From positions 180,001 through 244,000 of the forward strand of contig CAUYUJ010001703.1 in NCBI GenBank assembly GCA_963575745.1: DNA of 64,000 nucleotides, in the 5' to 3' direction. Positions 19,471 through 30,006 of the stretch are shown here, piece after piece; positions within the stretch are counted from its first letter, which is position 1; every line of letters starts with the position of its first letter. Below the pieces are notes generated by a model. The model ran no database searches, was not told the origin of the DNA, and worked only from the letters and a program-made list of their open reading frames with translations. This DNA is from Prorocentrum cordatum (lineage: Eukaryota > Sar > Dinophyceae > Prorocentrales > Prorocentraceae). Both the position numbers and the translations under genes were made by a program.

Positions 19471-20610
19471 CCGAGGAGGGTGCCCAGCGGCGGCGCTGAA
19501 CCAGCAGCACGCAACGAATGTCGTATACCGCCCTTTTTCCGTCCTCCACCGACCCCTCCGCCCGCCTCGACCGTGGCTCTGGCCACGATGTGCGCCAGAA
19601 CCGCATCCCGAGGTGCGCCCGCACGCATCTCCGGGCCTCGGAGGCTTGGAAATGGGCAGCAACACCAGAACAAGGGGGCCGCCTCCGCAGGGGGAAGATT
19701 ATCCTAGATTCCGGTGTTGGTGGTGACCTTTCGGCCACCTAAGACGCCCGAATATGACCACCACCACCCAGATCCGAATCATCTTCCCTCGGCGGAGGCA
19801 CGCTGCCGGTACAAGTCCTGGTGTCCACCGCACGGCCTCCGAAGGTCCCGCACCCACACGTCCGATGTCCTGACCTTCGGCACTGCGAGGTCCTTGGAAA
19901 GCCCAGCCCTTTCCCCAGGGCATCCCAAGTCATCTAAAACAAAGGCAATAAGACCACCACCCACCAGATCTCCGAACTCCGTTCCTAAAGGACCCCCCCC
20001 CGAAATGGTGGCACTCCAGTCCAGGCACTCTCCAGGGGCGCGCCCGGAACGTGGTGCCACCATGGTTGACCTTCCTCTATAGCTGGTGGTGGTTCTTTCT
20101 CATCTGGTGGGTTTTGGACAGTCCAGAGCCCCAGCGAGGGCCACCAAACACCGGGGCGCAGCAACACTTGTTTGTCCAGCGGCGTCGGAACGAACCCGTT
20201 ACGTGAGAATGGCAAAACACCTCCCGCAGTGTATGGAGGAAGCGGGGACGAATAGTGGATGATCCTCGCGACATCTTGGTCATGGTCCCCGTGCTCCTTT
20301 CCTCGAGTGCACCTTTTAAACCAGCATGCGAAGGGGTCCGGGGATCTCGCCAGCTCCGGCACACCCAGGCTCCCCCGAGCCTGCGCCAGGCTCCCGCCCT
20401 GACGGCGCTGGCCCATCGGATCCCGACCCAGCGCGAGCCGATCGGCCTCATGAGCGATCCTCCCCGCTGCCCTGGGGCACCCAGAGGCTGCCGACTGCCG
20501 TGCACCGAGGAAGAGAAAGAACGGGGTGACCGACATGCTCAAACCAGTTTGTCCGTCGAGTCTACGGCAAGAGCGTAGGTTCAACGAGGAAGCAATTTCG
20601 GAGTGCATCC
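19471..20610. other. No recognised gene
   Basis: Moderately GC-rich. GCGACATCTTGGTCATGGTC (20267) weakly resembles GCGACATCTGGGTCGTGGTC (19115), hinting at another diverged repeat. No coding signature. Confidence 0.35.
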
Positions 20611-20733
20611 ATTATGAGGAGGAGGAGGAGGAGGAGGAGGAGGAGGAGGAGGAGGATGGGGAGGGGGAGGAGGAGGAGGGGGAGGAGGAGGAGGAGGAGG
20701 AGGAGGAGGAGGAGGAGGAGGAGGAGGAGGAGG
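20611..20733. repeat. (GAG)n microsatellite
   Basis: GAG/GGA triplets with GGGGAGGGGG interruptions. Confidence 0.97.
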
Positions 20734-22889
20734 ACGGTCTCCTACTCGAGTGCATGCTGGAGGGGCAGACGCAGCAGCAGCGGCACGCCGCCGTGAGGCG
20801 CCCATGGGCGAGTCGGCGTGCCGCTGCGGAAGAAGCCACCAGCCCTCTGGTGGCGCGCACAGGTGGGTCAGCCCCGCGGGGCATCAGTACCCCCCCCTTG
20901 GCAATGTCGGGAAGCTGATTCATTTCTCCGCGGGCTGATTGGCGGATTGGGAGCCCAACAATGATTGGACAGTGACTCTTCCCCCAGGGCGGCCACCGCA
21001 CAGGCCCCCGCTAGAGGCGGCCGCCGCCGTCGTCGTCGCTCGAGGAGGGAGGGGGAGGAGGAGGAGGGACGAGCTGGTAATCCCCTCGGAGAGCTCAGGA
21101 GAGGGTGGGTGGGTCCTCCATATTAAAAGCCCGTCCGCGGTTATGGGGGAGGGGGGAAGGCTTCGTAGAAAGAGGCTGCTTCTTAGAAAGTGCTGGCCTT
21201 CCATCTACAGATAAGGCCCGCGCCGTTGAGAAGCAGGGGTGCTTCTGAAAGGCATGTCCCTCTCGTCCACCCCCCTTCTGCTTGTGGCTGAGTTCTGCAG
21301 AGGAGGTCGAGCATAGAAAACTCAAACACTAAAAACATGATTTCTCGTAAGTCCGCGCGGATTTCTTGGATCGGCGCTAGACCCCGCTTCCTGGCGCGCT
21401 CTGGAGCTGAGCTCCGAGAAAATATGTTTGCGCCGCTCTTGCTCGTCAACAAATTACGGTGAAGGCAAGGGATACGGAACCATTGAATGAAGAATTCAGG
21501 GTCAAGAAGCCAATGTAACTTCAATCGTGGAATGGCCAAATATATTATCGCCGCCCTCATTAGATAAGGAACCCTCCAGGGTATGAAGTTTCCCAGGCGC
21601 GTTCCATCACGAACGCCCCCACCGTAGCACGCTGACGAGCGCCCAAAGGCAGCGTGTCGTTGATTGGAGGCGGCCAGGGGGTCTGGACTGGTTGGGACCA
21701 AAGCAAATGTCTCCCGGGGTCCGTCTGGTACAGTTCTTCACCCCCGGATCCGTTTTTCACTGTCCCAGGGCCCGAACACGGCACCAGGAGACCGACACGG
21801 CAGAACTCCCCCCCCCCCCCGAACCCAGAACCTCGGTCCTGCCCGCCCTTCCCCGGAACCACCTCAGACCCCCACGCCGACTCCAAGTCGCTGATGCTCT
21901 CTCCCTTTCCCCCGGGGACACGCGTGTGGACCTCGAGCCGCGGCTTGCTTCCAGGAAGGGCCCTGGCCCCGAGGTGCTCGCTCCTCCAGGGCGCTCGGCC
22001 TGGAGTGCCAGCGCCGGCATCGCCGCCGGCACTGCAGAAGAAGAGATCACGGCGGGAGGGTGTTGGAGATCTTCGGCCCCTGCAGGAGGGGGCCCTCGCG
22101 GAGCCCCAGGACCGCAAGAAACTGCCCAGGAGGAAGAACCAGTCCCAGGGAATGGGTCGAGACCTCTGGGGATCGACGTTGCGGAAAAACCCATGACGTG
22201 GGGATCCCGCCGCCGATCTCGTTTTCCCTTCCTCCTCACTCTTGCCCTCCTCTTCTGCAACCAATCCTGCGCGAAAGGGGGCGTCGCCGGCCACGGCGAG
22301 CCTCGACCATCGCCTCAGTTCTCCGACCCAGGTCTGCGGAATGGCTGGGCACCAGAGCCCCATGTCTGCCCCCCTGGGGCACCACGATGGGCGCCCATAG
22401 CTCGGTGCAGGCTGCTCGATGAAAGAACGTAGGTCGCGATGTCTCGACGACCGCCAAGAGGCGTGGGCCCTGGGCCTGGGGCGACATCCGCCGCCGCACC
22501 CGCAACTGCCCGGGGGAACAGCGCGAGATCGACTCGGCTACAAGGCAGCTTGAAGAACTAGGTGGAAGTCTCACGAAAGTGGATGTGACACGGGCTGGGA
22601 AAACTGGCAGAGGCTCAAAGAAACACGAACAAACTGGGATGAGGTCGCCAGGGCTGAACAAAACGAAAGGAAAACTTGCAAGGGCTGGAATGAAATGGGA
22701 GGGCTGGCCCCAGAGCGCGCCCTGACCAGGATAGACACGCAGACCCAGCCGTGGAGACGATGGCCTCAAGAGGCGCTAGCGAGAGAGAGAGAGGGGCATC
22801 TTCAACAACCAAATATCAGGCCAATCTCAGACCAACATCCGTCCCCTGCCCCCCCCCCGGGGGCTCCTTATGGCAAGCCGTTCGAGCCC
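20734..22889. other. No gene; includes a repeat shared with 10.4 kb
   Basis: 21660-21840 repeats the segment at 10440-10590 (GGAGGCGGCCA, TCTGGACTGGTTGG, CCCCCGGATCC, GAACCCAGAACCTCGG). Elsewhere nothing is supported. Long open frames at 21560-22430 exist on both strands and lack domains. Confidence 0.4.
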
Positions 22890-23065
22890 TATCCAGCCGT
22901 GGCGACGACGACGACGGCGGAGGCGGCGAGGACGACGACACTCCCGACCTCTCTTGGGGCACATTATGGCCAGAACTTCGATGCGGACCCAGCCGTGGGC
23001 ACGAGGAATCCCCCGGAGGTCCAACATGACCCAAAACTTCGAGCGTCCTAACCCCGACCGACCGG
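22890..23065. repeat. CCAGCCGTGGCGACGA dispersed repeat
   Basis: Two successive degenerate units (ATCCAGCCGTGGCGACGACG at 22891 and ACCCAGCCGTGGGCACGAGG at 22987), with a GGCCAGAACTTCGATGCGG lead. They match 42265-42393, and shorter pieces at 38178-38242, 43800-43860 and 53494-53548. Confidence 0.65.
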
Positions 23066-23229
23066 TCGATCCGACAGCCCCGATTCTAGAGGCCTCCTAG
23101 ATGGGTTCAGGGCAGAGGGTGTCAGAGGATCGCGCTGCATCGCCGATGCATCGCGGATGTCTCCGGCCCCATCTGGGAGGCCTAGGGATTCACCGACGTC
23201 GACTGCGACGATGGTCATCTACTGGCTTG

Positions 23230-24312
23230 CTGCCGTCAGGAGATCGAGTGCCTCACTGTTGGGGCCGCTGCAGACTACGCATCACTTCGTGCTGATGCTG
23301 CACGCCCACAGCTGGCCGCAGTGGGGCGCAATGACATGGCCACTATTCTGAAGGACAGCCATGACATTAGGGACCTGGCTGACGGCACCCTCTTCACCTC
23401 GTCGCGTGCCTAACCGCGCTTGTCTACACCCAGAAGGACTTCCCGAAGATCGCCGGCTACGAAATCGATGCCGTGTGCCCATTCGGCGCCGAGGTTCTGA
23501 GACTCTCTCTCACAGGTATCGTTACTGCTGCTTGCACAACGCGGACCTGGAGGCCGTCCCGGAGAGAGCTGACCCCAGGAAGTCGGCATTGTCCAGACAA
23601 CAGATGCAGACAGCGTTTTTTGGGTGCATCTCGAGACTTGCGTCCCCGCGGCCTCGCTGGACTGGACCAATTTGCGCGCGTGTTCGTCGACGACGACGGG
23701 CTCATGAATTTCTTCAGCGACGGCTGGGAGGGACCCTGCCGACGACTCCCAACAGCGCTTTCTAGGCAGCGGGAAAGTCTTCCGAATGTACACGGCTGAC
23801 GGGTCGCTCCGGTGGCACCGTTGGAGCTCTCCTCTCTGGGCCTTGTTCAGACGATCGCTCGTGCTGAGCTCGCTCCCGTGATCATGTTGGCTACCACTGT
23901 GGCCCACGTCCCCCAGGTCTTCCTTTCTTTCTTTCTTTCTTTCTTTCTTTCAACTAAAGACAATGCGTCGAGCACTGTGGACCACGTTTTCCAGGTCTGG
24001 ATCGACAACAATTCCGTGGTAGACAAGGCCTGGGCCCGCGTCGCCACTGGTGGCCGCGGCCTGCCAGGCTGCTACGCCACCCAGCCGAACGTCGACCCTT
24101 GGCAGAAGGTTGATGACGCCCTCCGCGCCCGCCCTGCCAGGCGCGTGGTGGAGACGAAAATTAAGGCTCACATAGTTGACGCCCGCACCGGAATGAACGC
24201 CTACCTCTGGGACGGGAACGACAGAACCGACGCTGTCGCCAAGCGGAGCCGGTCTGAGCACGAGAGCGCCCGCGACGCTGCCCGCGAAGTGGTGCAGCGG
24301 ATCGCGGTCTGA
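23230..24312 (+). pseudogene. Retroelement C-terminal zinc knuckle and RNase H region, degenerate
   Basis: RNase H landmarks occur in order. A DGS at about 23798 carries the first acidic residue, in a neighbouring frame. QTIARAELAPVIML follows, then WIDNNSVVDKAWARVATGG (24000-24056), TKIKAHIVDA, and the terminal DGNDRTDAVAKRS with stop at 24312. Upstream pieces VCPFGAEVLRLSLT and HRYRYCC look like a split C-x2-C...H...C knuckle of the zf-RVT type. At least two frameshifts are needed. A (TTTC)n tract lies inside the domain between a duplicated 24 bp segment but keeps the frame. RT motifs are not seen upstream, so this is a fragment of an RT-RNase H retroelement. Confidence 0.6.
23925..23951. 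repeat. (TTTC)n microsatellite within the RNase H remnant
   Basis: Several TTTC/CTTT units between two 24 bp near-duplicates, ACTGTGGCCCACGTCCCCCA... at 23896 and ACTGTGGACCACGTTTTCCA... at 23974, exactly 78 bp (26 codons) apart. Confidence 0.9.
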
Positions 24313-24342
24313 GCTTGCCGCACGCAGTGTTTCCAGTTAGCG

Positions 24343-25331
24343 ATGCAACGCCGCATTTTTGACGCGCGCAGCGGTGGCGACCCTGAACAGGCCAGCGACG
24401 CTCATGGCGGCCCTGCCCACGGCGGCGCTGACGACCCCGACACCGTGCCGTCGCAGCACCCATTGGTGCGGGGCGTGACGCCTGCCTTCACCACCCCTGT
24501 GGCGGAACGACAACGCTTTCCTGTCCCCGGCAGTGTTCGGCAAGCAGCAAGAGCTCGGTCGCCTGTTCTACGAGCAGTTCCTCAAGTGGTGGCGCACCCT
24601 TGTGTGCCCGAGTCGTTGTGCTGCTCCCCCCCCGCGACTAATACGGCACCGCGTGCTTGGTGGAGTTGGCCGCGCACTGCGAGATCCACGCGCAGACGCG
24701 CCTCCACGTGAAGGAAGGCCCTGGCGAATGGCTCTTGCCAGACCTTCACTTGTCAGCTGCCGTCCTGCCCCAAACATTCAAAACCAAGCGCATGCTCGTG
24801 CAGGCGGTGAGTAAGGTGCTGGAACAGCACGACGCGAGCTTCGTGGCGCGCGTCAACTGCTTCGCCCGCTGATGGCGGTTGTTCGGCTGCACGCAGGAGG
24901 CGACGACGCACGCCTTGGCGATGCGGCCGCTGATGGACTGCCACGCTTTGTGCACACAGCTCGAGGCCCTGTTCTGGGACCCCATTATCGGACAAAGCAA
25001 GCTGCAGATGGACCACGTCTGCCAGAAGGCCCTTGGCGGTGCCCGTGTGATCGACGTCAGGGATCGCGTCATCGGCGCCGACCCTCTCAGCGAGCGCTTG
25101 GCCACGCGCTGCCGCGCCCTGAGCGCCTTCGAGAAGGCTGACCCCGACATCTCTGCCAAGCAGGAAGGCCAGAGGCAGCATGGGGCCACACTCCTCGCTC
25201 GTTCGCAGCGGGACTCCGCTGTCCATACTCGGGGGCGTTCAAGAGGGGGGCGTGCAAGAGAGGGGGGGGGGGCACAAATCATGGCCGGCGTCACGTGCGC
25301 GTCCCAGGGACGGGGGCTGGGGCGGTACTGA
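24343..25331 (+). pseudogene. Unknown ORF downstream of RNase H, with frameshifts and an in-frame TGA
   Basis: Begins with a plausible ATG at 24343 (MQRRIFDARSGGDPEQ). The second frame carries NDNAFLSPAVFGKQQELGRL. After a C-run (about 24625) a third frame carries the best-preserved part: ACLVELAAHCEIHAQTRLHV through VNCFAR, a TGA at 24870-24872, then WRLFGCTQEATT...ALEALFWDPIIGQSKLQ and ADPLSERLATRCRAL in the same frame. Composition is protein-like on both sides of the TGA. I do not recognise the family. Its place straight after RNase H suggests it belongs to the same element. Protein-like character fades after about 25190. Confidence 0.5.
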
Positions 25332-25961
25332 AGTAATACGAGGCGTCATGAAATCTGGGGAGAAATCCTGGCCTTCGCCATGAAATACCCCCCCTTGACA
25401 CTGCCACCCTCTTGGCCGCCCCCGACATACGGTGAGGATGATGGCACGCTCACGAGCCTCCATCCTGCGCGCGAAGCCTGCCACCCTGCGAAGCAGGCTC
25501 GGCAGAGCGTCGCCTTCGACGTGGAGGGCGGGCGCCGCGCCAAAGCCCGGCTGCACTTCTCGACGGGCTCCATGAGCCGCAATCGTATGTCTGCTGCAAC
25601 CGGAAGCCACGTGTTCGGGTTCAGTGCGAAGGACTCGTGGTGGGCATACTTCTTCTGTGACCGCCAGGTCGACATACATGAACTCAGCCGAGCATGGCGA
25701 GCACCATGCCTGGGCCTCCCTACCGCTGCTGGGCCAGACGCCAATCGCTCGGATGCTGCCAGTGCGTCCACCTCTCGTGCAGGTGGGGCTCGCAACGGTG
25801 CTTTTTCGTCTGCTCGCTGGGCCCGCTGGTGTTCCTTCTTCCTCCTCGTCTTGGGCCCGCAATGGTGCCCACCCGTCTGCTCGTCTGTGATGGTCGTTGC
25901 CAGGCCGCCGTCACGCCATGCTTCCTTGCTGGGCGGCGCCCCCGCCAAGGCGATGGTATCG
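25332..25961. other. No supported gene
   Basis: Open frames exist on both strands. A plus-strand one contains HVFGFSAKDSWWAYFFCDRQ, but the opposite strand is equally open and there is no independent support for either. Confidence 0.3.
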
Positions 25962-25964
25962 ACT

Positions 25965-26019
<55 letters not shown>

Positions 26020-26021
26020 CC
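25962..26021. repeat. (GAC)n microsatellite
   Basis: GACGGCGACGGCGAC changing to pure GACGACGAC. Confidence 0.95.
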
Positions 26022-26227
26022 GGGAGTCTCCGAAGCACCGGCGGCGGCGGCGACGACGCCTCGACGTGCAGGCCCCCACCCCACGCACCAGGTCCCAGGG
26101 CGCGTGCTGCGCGAGCGAGAACGCCTGCGGGAGGGGGGGGACTGAGGCGTAAACCAGCTCGTCTGGCCCGCCAAGGAGCTATGGGAGTCAAGGATGGTGT
26201 GGCTGGTTGCTTTCATTCTCTACGATT

Positions 26228-26960
26228 TTTCGTTCGGCACGCACGCATGGGACCGGCACCGCCCATCCCCCTCCCAGCCAGCCCAGCTCCTCCTCTCCCC
26301 CCAGCCAGCGCGCCCATCCGCTCCGACCACATTTTTTCGGCACGCATGCACGGCACCGGCACCGCGCGCTCACCCCCCTCTCCCAGTAGACACCCCTGCT
26401 CTCCCTCGCCACCCAGCCGGCGCGCCCCCTCGACCCCCCAGCCAGCCCAGCCATCCCCCCCCCAGCTAGAGCGGCCTTTCCGCCCGCGAGCATTTTTTTT
26501 CGGCACGCACGCAGGGCATCGGCACCGCTCCCCCCCCTCCCCCCAGCCACCCCGCCAGCTCCTCATCCCTCCCCAACCGGCGCGCCACCTCAGCTCCGGC
26601 ACTGGCACCGCCTGTCCCCCCCCCCCCCACCAGCCCAGCTCTCCCTCGCCCCCCATCTAGCGCGCCCCCTCCGCCACGGACACATGTTTCGACACGCGCG
26701 CCGGGCCCCCGGACCGGTCAACCCCCTCCAAGCCAGCCCAGCTCTCTCTCTCGCCTTCCAACCAGCGCGCCTCCTCCGCCCCGACCATTTTATACCGGCG
26801 CGCACGCACGGCACCAGCAATGCGACCACCCCTCCCCCCCAGCACAGCCACCCCAGCTCCTCCTCGCCTACCAGCCAGCGCGCCCCCTCCGCCACCATGA
26901 TTTTTTTTCTGGCACGCACGGCGGCAGCACCGCCCTCCACCCAGCCAGCCAAGCCTGGAG
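26228..26960. repeat. Degenerate satellite, ~100-170 bp spacing
   Basis: TTTTTTCGGCACGCACGCA-type words followed by a GGGCACCGGCACCG-like and a long C-rich CCAGCCAGCCCAGCTCC segment recur at about 26228, 26330, 26492, 26684, 26790 and 26905. No gene. Confidence 0.8.
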
Positions 26961-28048
26961 GCTTCAAAAGCCCATTGGAAAGGACAAGTGTCAATGACAA
27001 CTTTTTGAATTCCCTCAGGTTTTTGAAGAGTGTTGGCTTCTGTGGGGGGGTCCCGAGGGTTCTCCGACAGCACTTGGAGCCGCTTTGTAACCCTCTTGGA
27101 GCATCTTGGAAGCAGAATGGGGGCCACCAGCAACTGGATTGAGCTCTCTTGAGCCATCCTGGAGGCCATCTCGGAGCACTTCCTCCACCTCCTGAGCCAT
27201 GGCACGCGTGCCTCTTGTCATTTCCGGGCAGCGGTCGTTACCCGAGTAGGGGGGGGGCCAGGTCAACGCGTAACGGTAATGCTTGGGCGGGGTGGGGCAC
27301 GTCGTGGCGGGGGTGCACTGCAATCGCCGTAGTACGCGCGCGAACACCAGTATGCGGGGGGGAAATGTCCAATGGACCTCCCCCCCGTGCGATCCGTACC
27401 GTTGCCCAGGAGGGGGGACAAGGGGGGAGCTAGCGGGACTGGCTCAGGGAAAGAACATCGACCTTGAATCGGTGATATGCCTCCGATTGCAAGCCCGAGC
27501 GTTCCTGGGCAGGGTGGGCTAACGGGCCCCTGCCAGCGATCAGTGGGCGATCGGGGGGCCCTGGGCTTGTCGCCCCCCCAAACGGTGCCCCCGAGCTGGG
27601 TGTCGAAAGTTCTAGCCTCCAATGCTGTAGAATGCTGGAGCGCGCGCAGCACCGTGCGTTGAAACATGTTGCTGTAAGATACATGCGGGCAACTCGTGTG
27701 GTCGATTTTGGACTTCGCAGGGCGCCATCAACATCGGACGCGAGCCCAAAACCGCCGGAAGAAAGCAATAACAAGTGGGCACCTGCTCGCAGGACAGCCG
27801 GGGGTGAAAAGACGTGTGACACATTGGCTGTCCCCCTCCCCCTTTCCCCGTCCCCCAGGGTCCAAACACCGACTAAACAGAAGGGGGGGTCCCCAGGCTC
27901 CCCGACGCCCCCGTTCGGGCCACTGGAGCCGCCAAAGAGCCGCCAGACAGCCCAAGAGGGTCCACACATAGCGCCCAGACAGTCCCAGAGAGCGTCGGGA
28001 CGGCCCAGGGTAGCCCCACGACGGTCCATGATGATTTCGAGTCGGCCC
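26961..28048. other. No recognised gene
   Basis: About 1.1 kb up to the copia terminal repeat. CCAAGAGGG-like words near 27950-28030 faintly resemble the CCAAGA repeat. Nothing coding is supported. Confidence 0.35.
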
Positions 28049-28169
28049 AGTTTGAAGGGGGCTGGGATGCCCGACCAGAAGCTTCGCTCTGTTGTATCGT
28101 AGCAACGATTGTCCCAGTCGGACGTCGTCGCGGGAGCGACGGGCCATCTCAAGCGAAGGATGTTTTCGG
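28049..28169 (-). repeat. 3' LTR of the copia element
   Basis: AGTTTGAAGGGGGCTGGG, CCCGACCAGAAGCTTCG, TCTGTTGTATCGTAGCAACG and GGGAGCGACGGGCCATCTCA, through TGTTTTCGG, align with 36643-36789. It lacks about 24 bp present in the other copy. The outer right edge is uncertain by several bases. Confidence 0.8.
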
Positions 28170-28322
28170 TCAGAATCGGGGGGGGGGGCGGGAGACGAAG
28201 CGTGAGTCCGCCGCCCTTATACAGTCAACACTACGTACACGCAAAAGGCAGCAACAGGCGTGTCCGTCAGGAAGGTGAACCCGCAAGCAAGTCGCCTTGC
28301 GAGCACATTGCTGTGCAGACGA
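28170..28322 (-). other. Copia 3' untranslated segment
   Basis: Between the pol stop codon and the 3' LTR. Holds a G-run (plus strand, 28178-28190). A purine-rich polypurine tract is not evident on the coding strand. Confidence 0.4.
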
Positions 28323-29935
28323 TTATTCTTCAGGCGGCCTCCGACGATGCCGTCTGGCCAGCCCGATCAGGATTATGATGTTTAAGTCATGCTTCAAGGA
28401 TCGCGTGCCTCCCATGACCTGTAGGAGCACATCTCTGTCAATGCCCCCTTTTGTGTGACCGTCCGCGGTCATGTCGCGAGTGTCACACTAGACGCCAAGC
28501 ACTATTCTTCGCTTCATCATCTGTCGTGTCCAACTGACGTGCCCCAAAAGAATACACCCAGTCGGTTTCTGCAGGTCTTTGCTTGATAAGAAATTGAAGA
28601 CATGTTCTGCATCTATGGTCCAAATGACCTTAATGCTCAGGCCACCCATGTGCAGTATATCTTTCAACAGAGTGGGTGTCAGTGGCCCTGCGTGGAGTTC
28701 GTGCAGAGTCACGATCGTGGGATAGCAGTCCTCCAAGTTGCGGGCCGCCGCTGGCGTTTCTGCTGCATGGCTTGAGCGTACCTGGGCGCGATGAAACTTG
28801 CAGTGCGCATCGATCAAGTGGACGACAGGCGTACCGGATGGCGTGCTTGCACGCCGTAGCAGGTATGCCCCGCGAATGCCGTAGCCTTTGACCTCGCCAC
28901 CGGCATCTTCACTCAGAGGTCGATAGCCAGAGCGAGTCTCTATGCAGTTCAACTTCGACCGTTAGAGTCATCGATCGATCAACGATCTTCTTAGGGCAGG
29001 CCTGCAGCTTTCTGGTAATCGCGCGCAGTTGTCGCACTTGTATATTGGTCGGTTCTTGGACACGTTGTAAAGAAACCACATGTGCCATCAACCACACTTG
29101 TGTGATTAATGCGTAAGCAAACGCGCCTCTGAGGCCGACAAAAATTTCAGCGACCACCTTAGATGCTTTGGCATGGACGTCTGCGCCTGTGAGTTCAGAA
29201 TGTTGTATAGGATGGAGCTGTTTGATGTATTCATCCTGTTCCAGTGTAACATTACTGCCCCCATCCTTTGTGTACCTCGCAGCACGATTTGCACATGTGC
29301 GTTTGTTTACTCTCCACTTGCCAGACGTGTCCCCGACGCATTTTACATAACTTTACTTGTCGATGCTGTCCTGAGGACCAGCCATATTGATATCATCAAC
29401 ATGTCTGGCTGTGAGCAGGTCACTGCTTGCCTCGAACTCCTCGTCGTAGGACGCGGGTCTGAGACCAAAGCCTCTCTTGGTCCTTCTGAGCTTCAATGAG
29501 GTGGCTCTGGGTGCATCCTTGGTGCCGGAGCCTGGCTTGAGGCACTGCAAACAGTGCTTCGGCCCGTCGCAGTGCTCGAATCCCGGGTGGGATCGAAGCA
29601 CCGATGCTGATCCAGGCGGCAAGGTAAAGCACGCCACGCGTTCCTTTTCACCGGCTGCCTCTGCAAGTTCCTGGCAGGCCAACCCTTTCAGGACAGCCAT
29701 GCTGATGTCAAGGGAAGCAATGGCCCATTGCTTATTGCACGCTGCCGCGCTTGCGAGTAATCTCTGGATTGGCCGCCGTGCTGTTCCTGAGAATGTTTCC
29801 ACGTCGAATGCCTCGAGGCCCATGAAACCCCGAAGTACCTGGCGCAGTCTGGTGGCGCGTTCCATCTCGCCACTCTCGTTCTTCACGAACTCCCCCTTAG
29901 TTGCGTACCCAGAAGCCATCATTCTGGACGCTATA
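28323..29935 (-). pseudogene. Copia reverse transcriptase and RNase H
   Basis: Protein-like sequence starts at ASRMMASGYATKGEFVK and continues VLRGFMGLEAFDVETFSGTA. The RT motif A aspartate is in SLDISMAVLKG (D codon 29707-29709). The catalytic motif is HVDDINMAG (HVDD at 29392-29403), the copia YVDD equivalent with both aspartates intact. After a TAA at 29353-29355 the same frame goes on through YVKCVGDTSGKW and LTGADVHAKASKVVAEIFVG. A one-base shift near 28930 leads into RNase H (GYRPLSEDAGGEVKGYGIRG, SSHAAETPAAARNLED, WTIDAEHVFNFLSS). TAG at 28488-28490 replaces the codon before CDTRDMTADGHTKG. The final stop is at 28323-28325. The RT start is displaced by the nested insertion. Confidence 0.85.
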
Positions 29936-29962
29936 TATATATATGTGTGCATGTATATAGCC

Positions 29963-29999
29963 TCCATAACCATTTTGGCTCGAGCCATTTTGGCTCGAG
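29963..29999 (+). promoter_or_regulatory. Two tandem relict spliced-leader sequences
   Basis: 29963-29984 matches the 22 nt dinoflagellate spliced leader at all but three positions (TCCATAAC then CATTTTGGCTCGAG). Immediately after it, 29985-29999 is a 15 nt copy, CCATTTTGGCTCGAG. A second copy lacking the first seven leader bases is what arises when the AG inside a genomic leader acts as the next trans-splice acceptor. Both copies share GAG in place of the usual AAG at the end. They lie 7 bp upstream of the ATG at 30007. Confidence 0.85.
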
Positions 30000-30006
30000 C
30001 GGTTGC

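Noticed and set aside
24746-25294. Minus-strand ORFs opposite the unknown plus-strand ORF
   Set aside because: The plus-strand frame has the better protein-like composition. The minus frames are shadows.
25380-26150. Plus-strand frame with an ordered-looking middle (HVFGFSAKDSWWAYFFC)
   Set aside because: The opposite strand is open and equally plausible. No family recognised and no independent signal.
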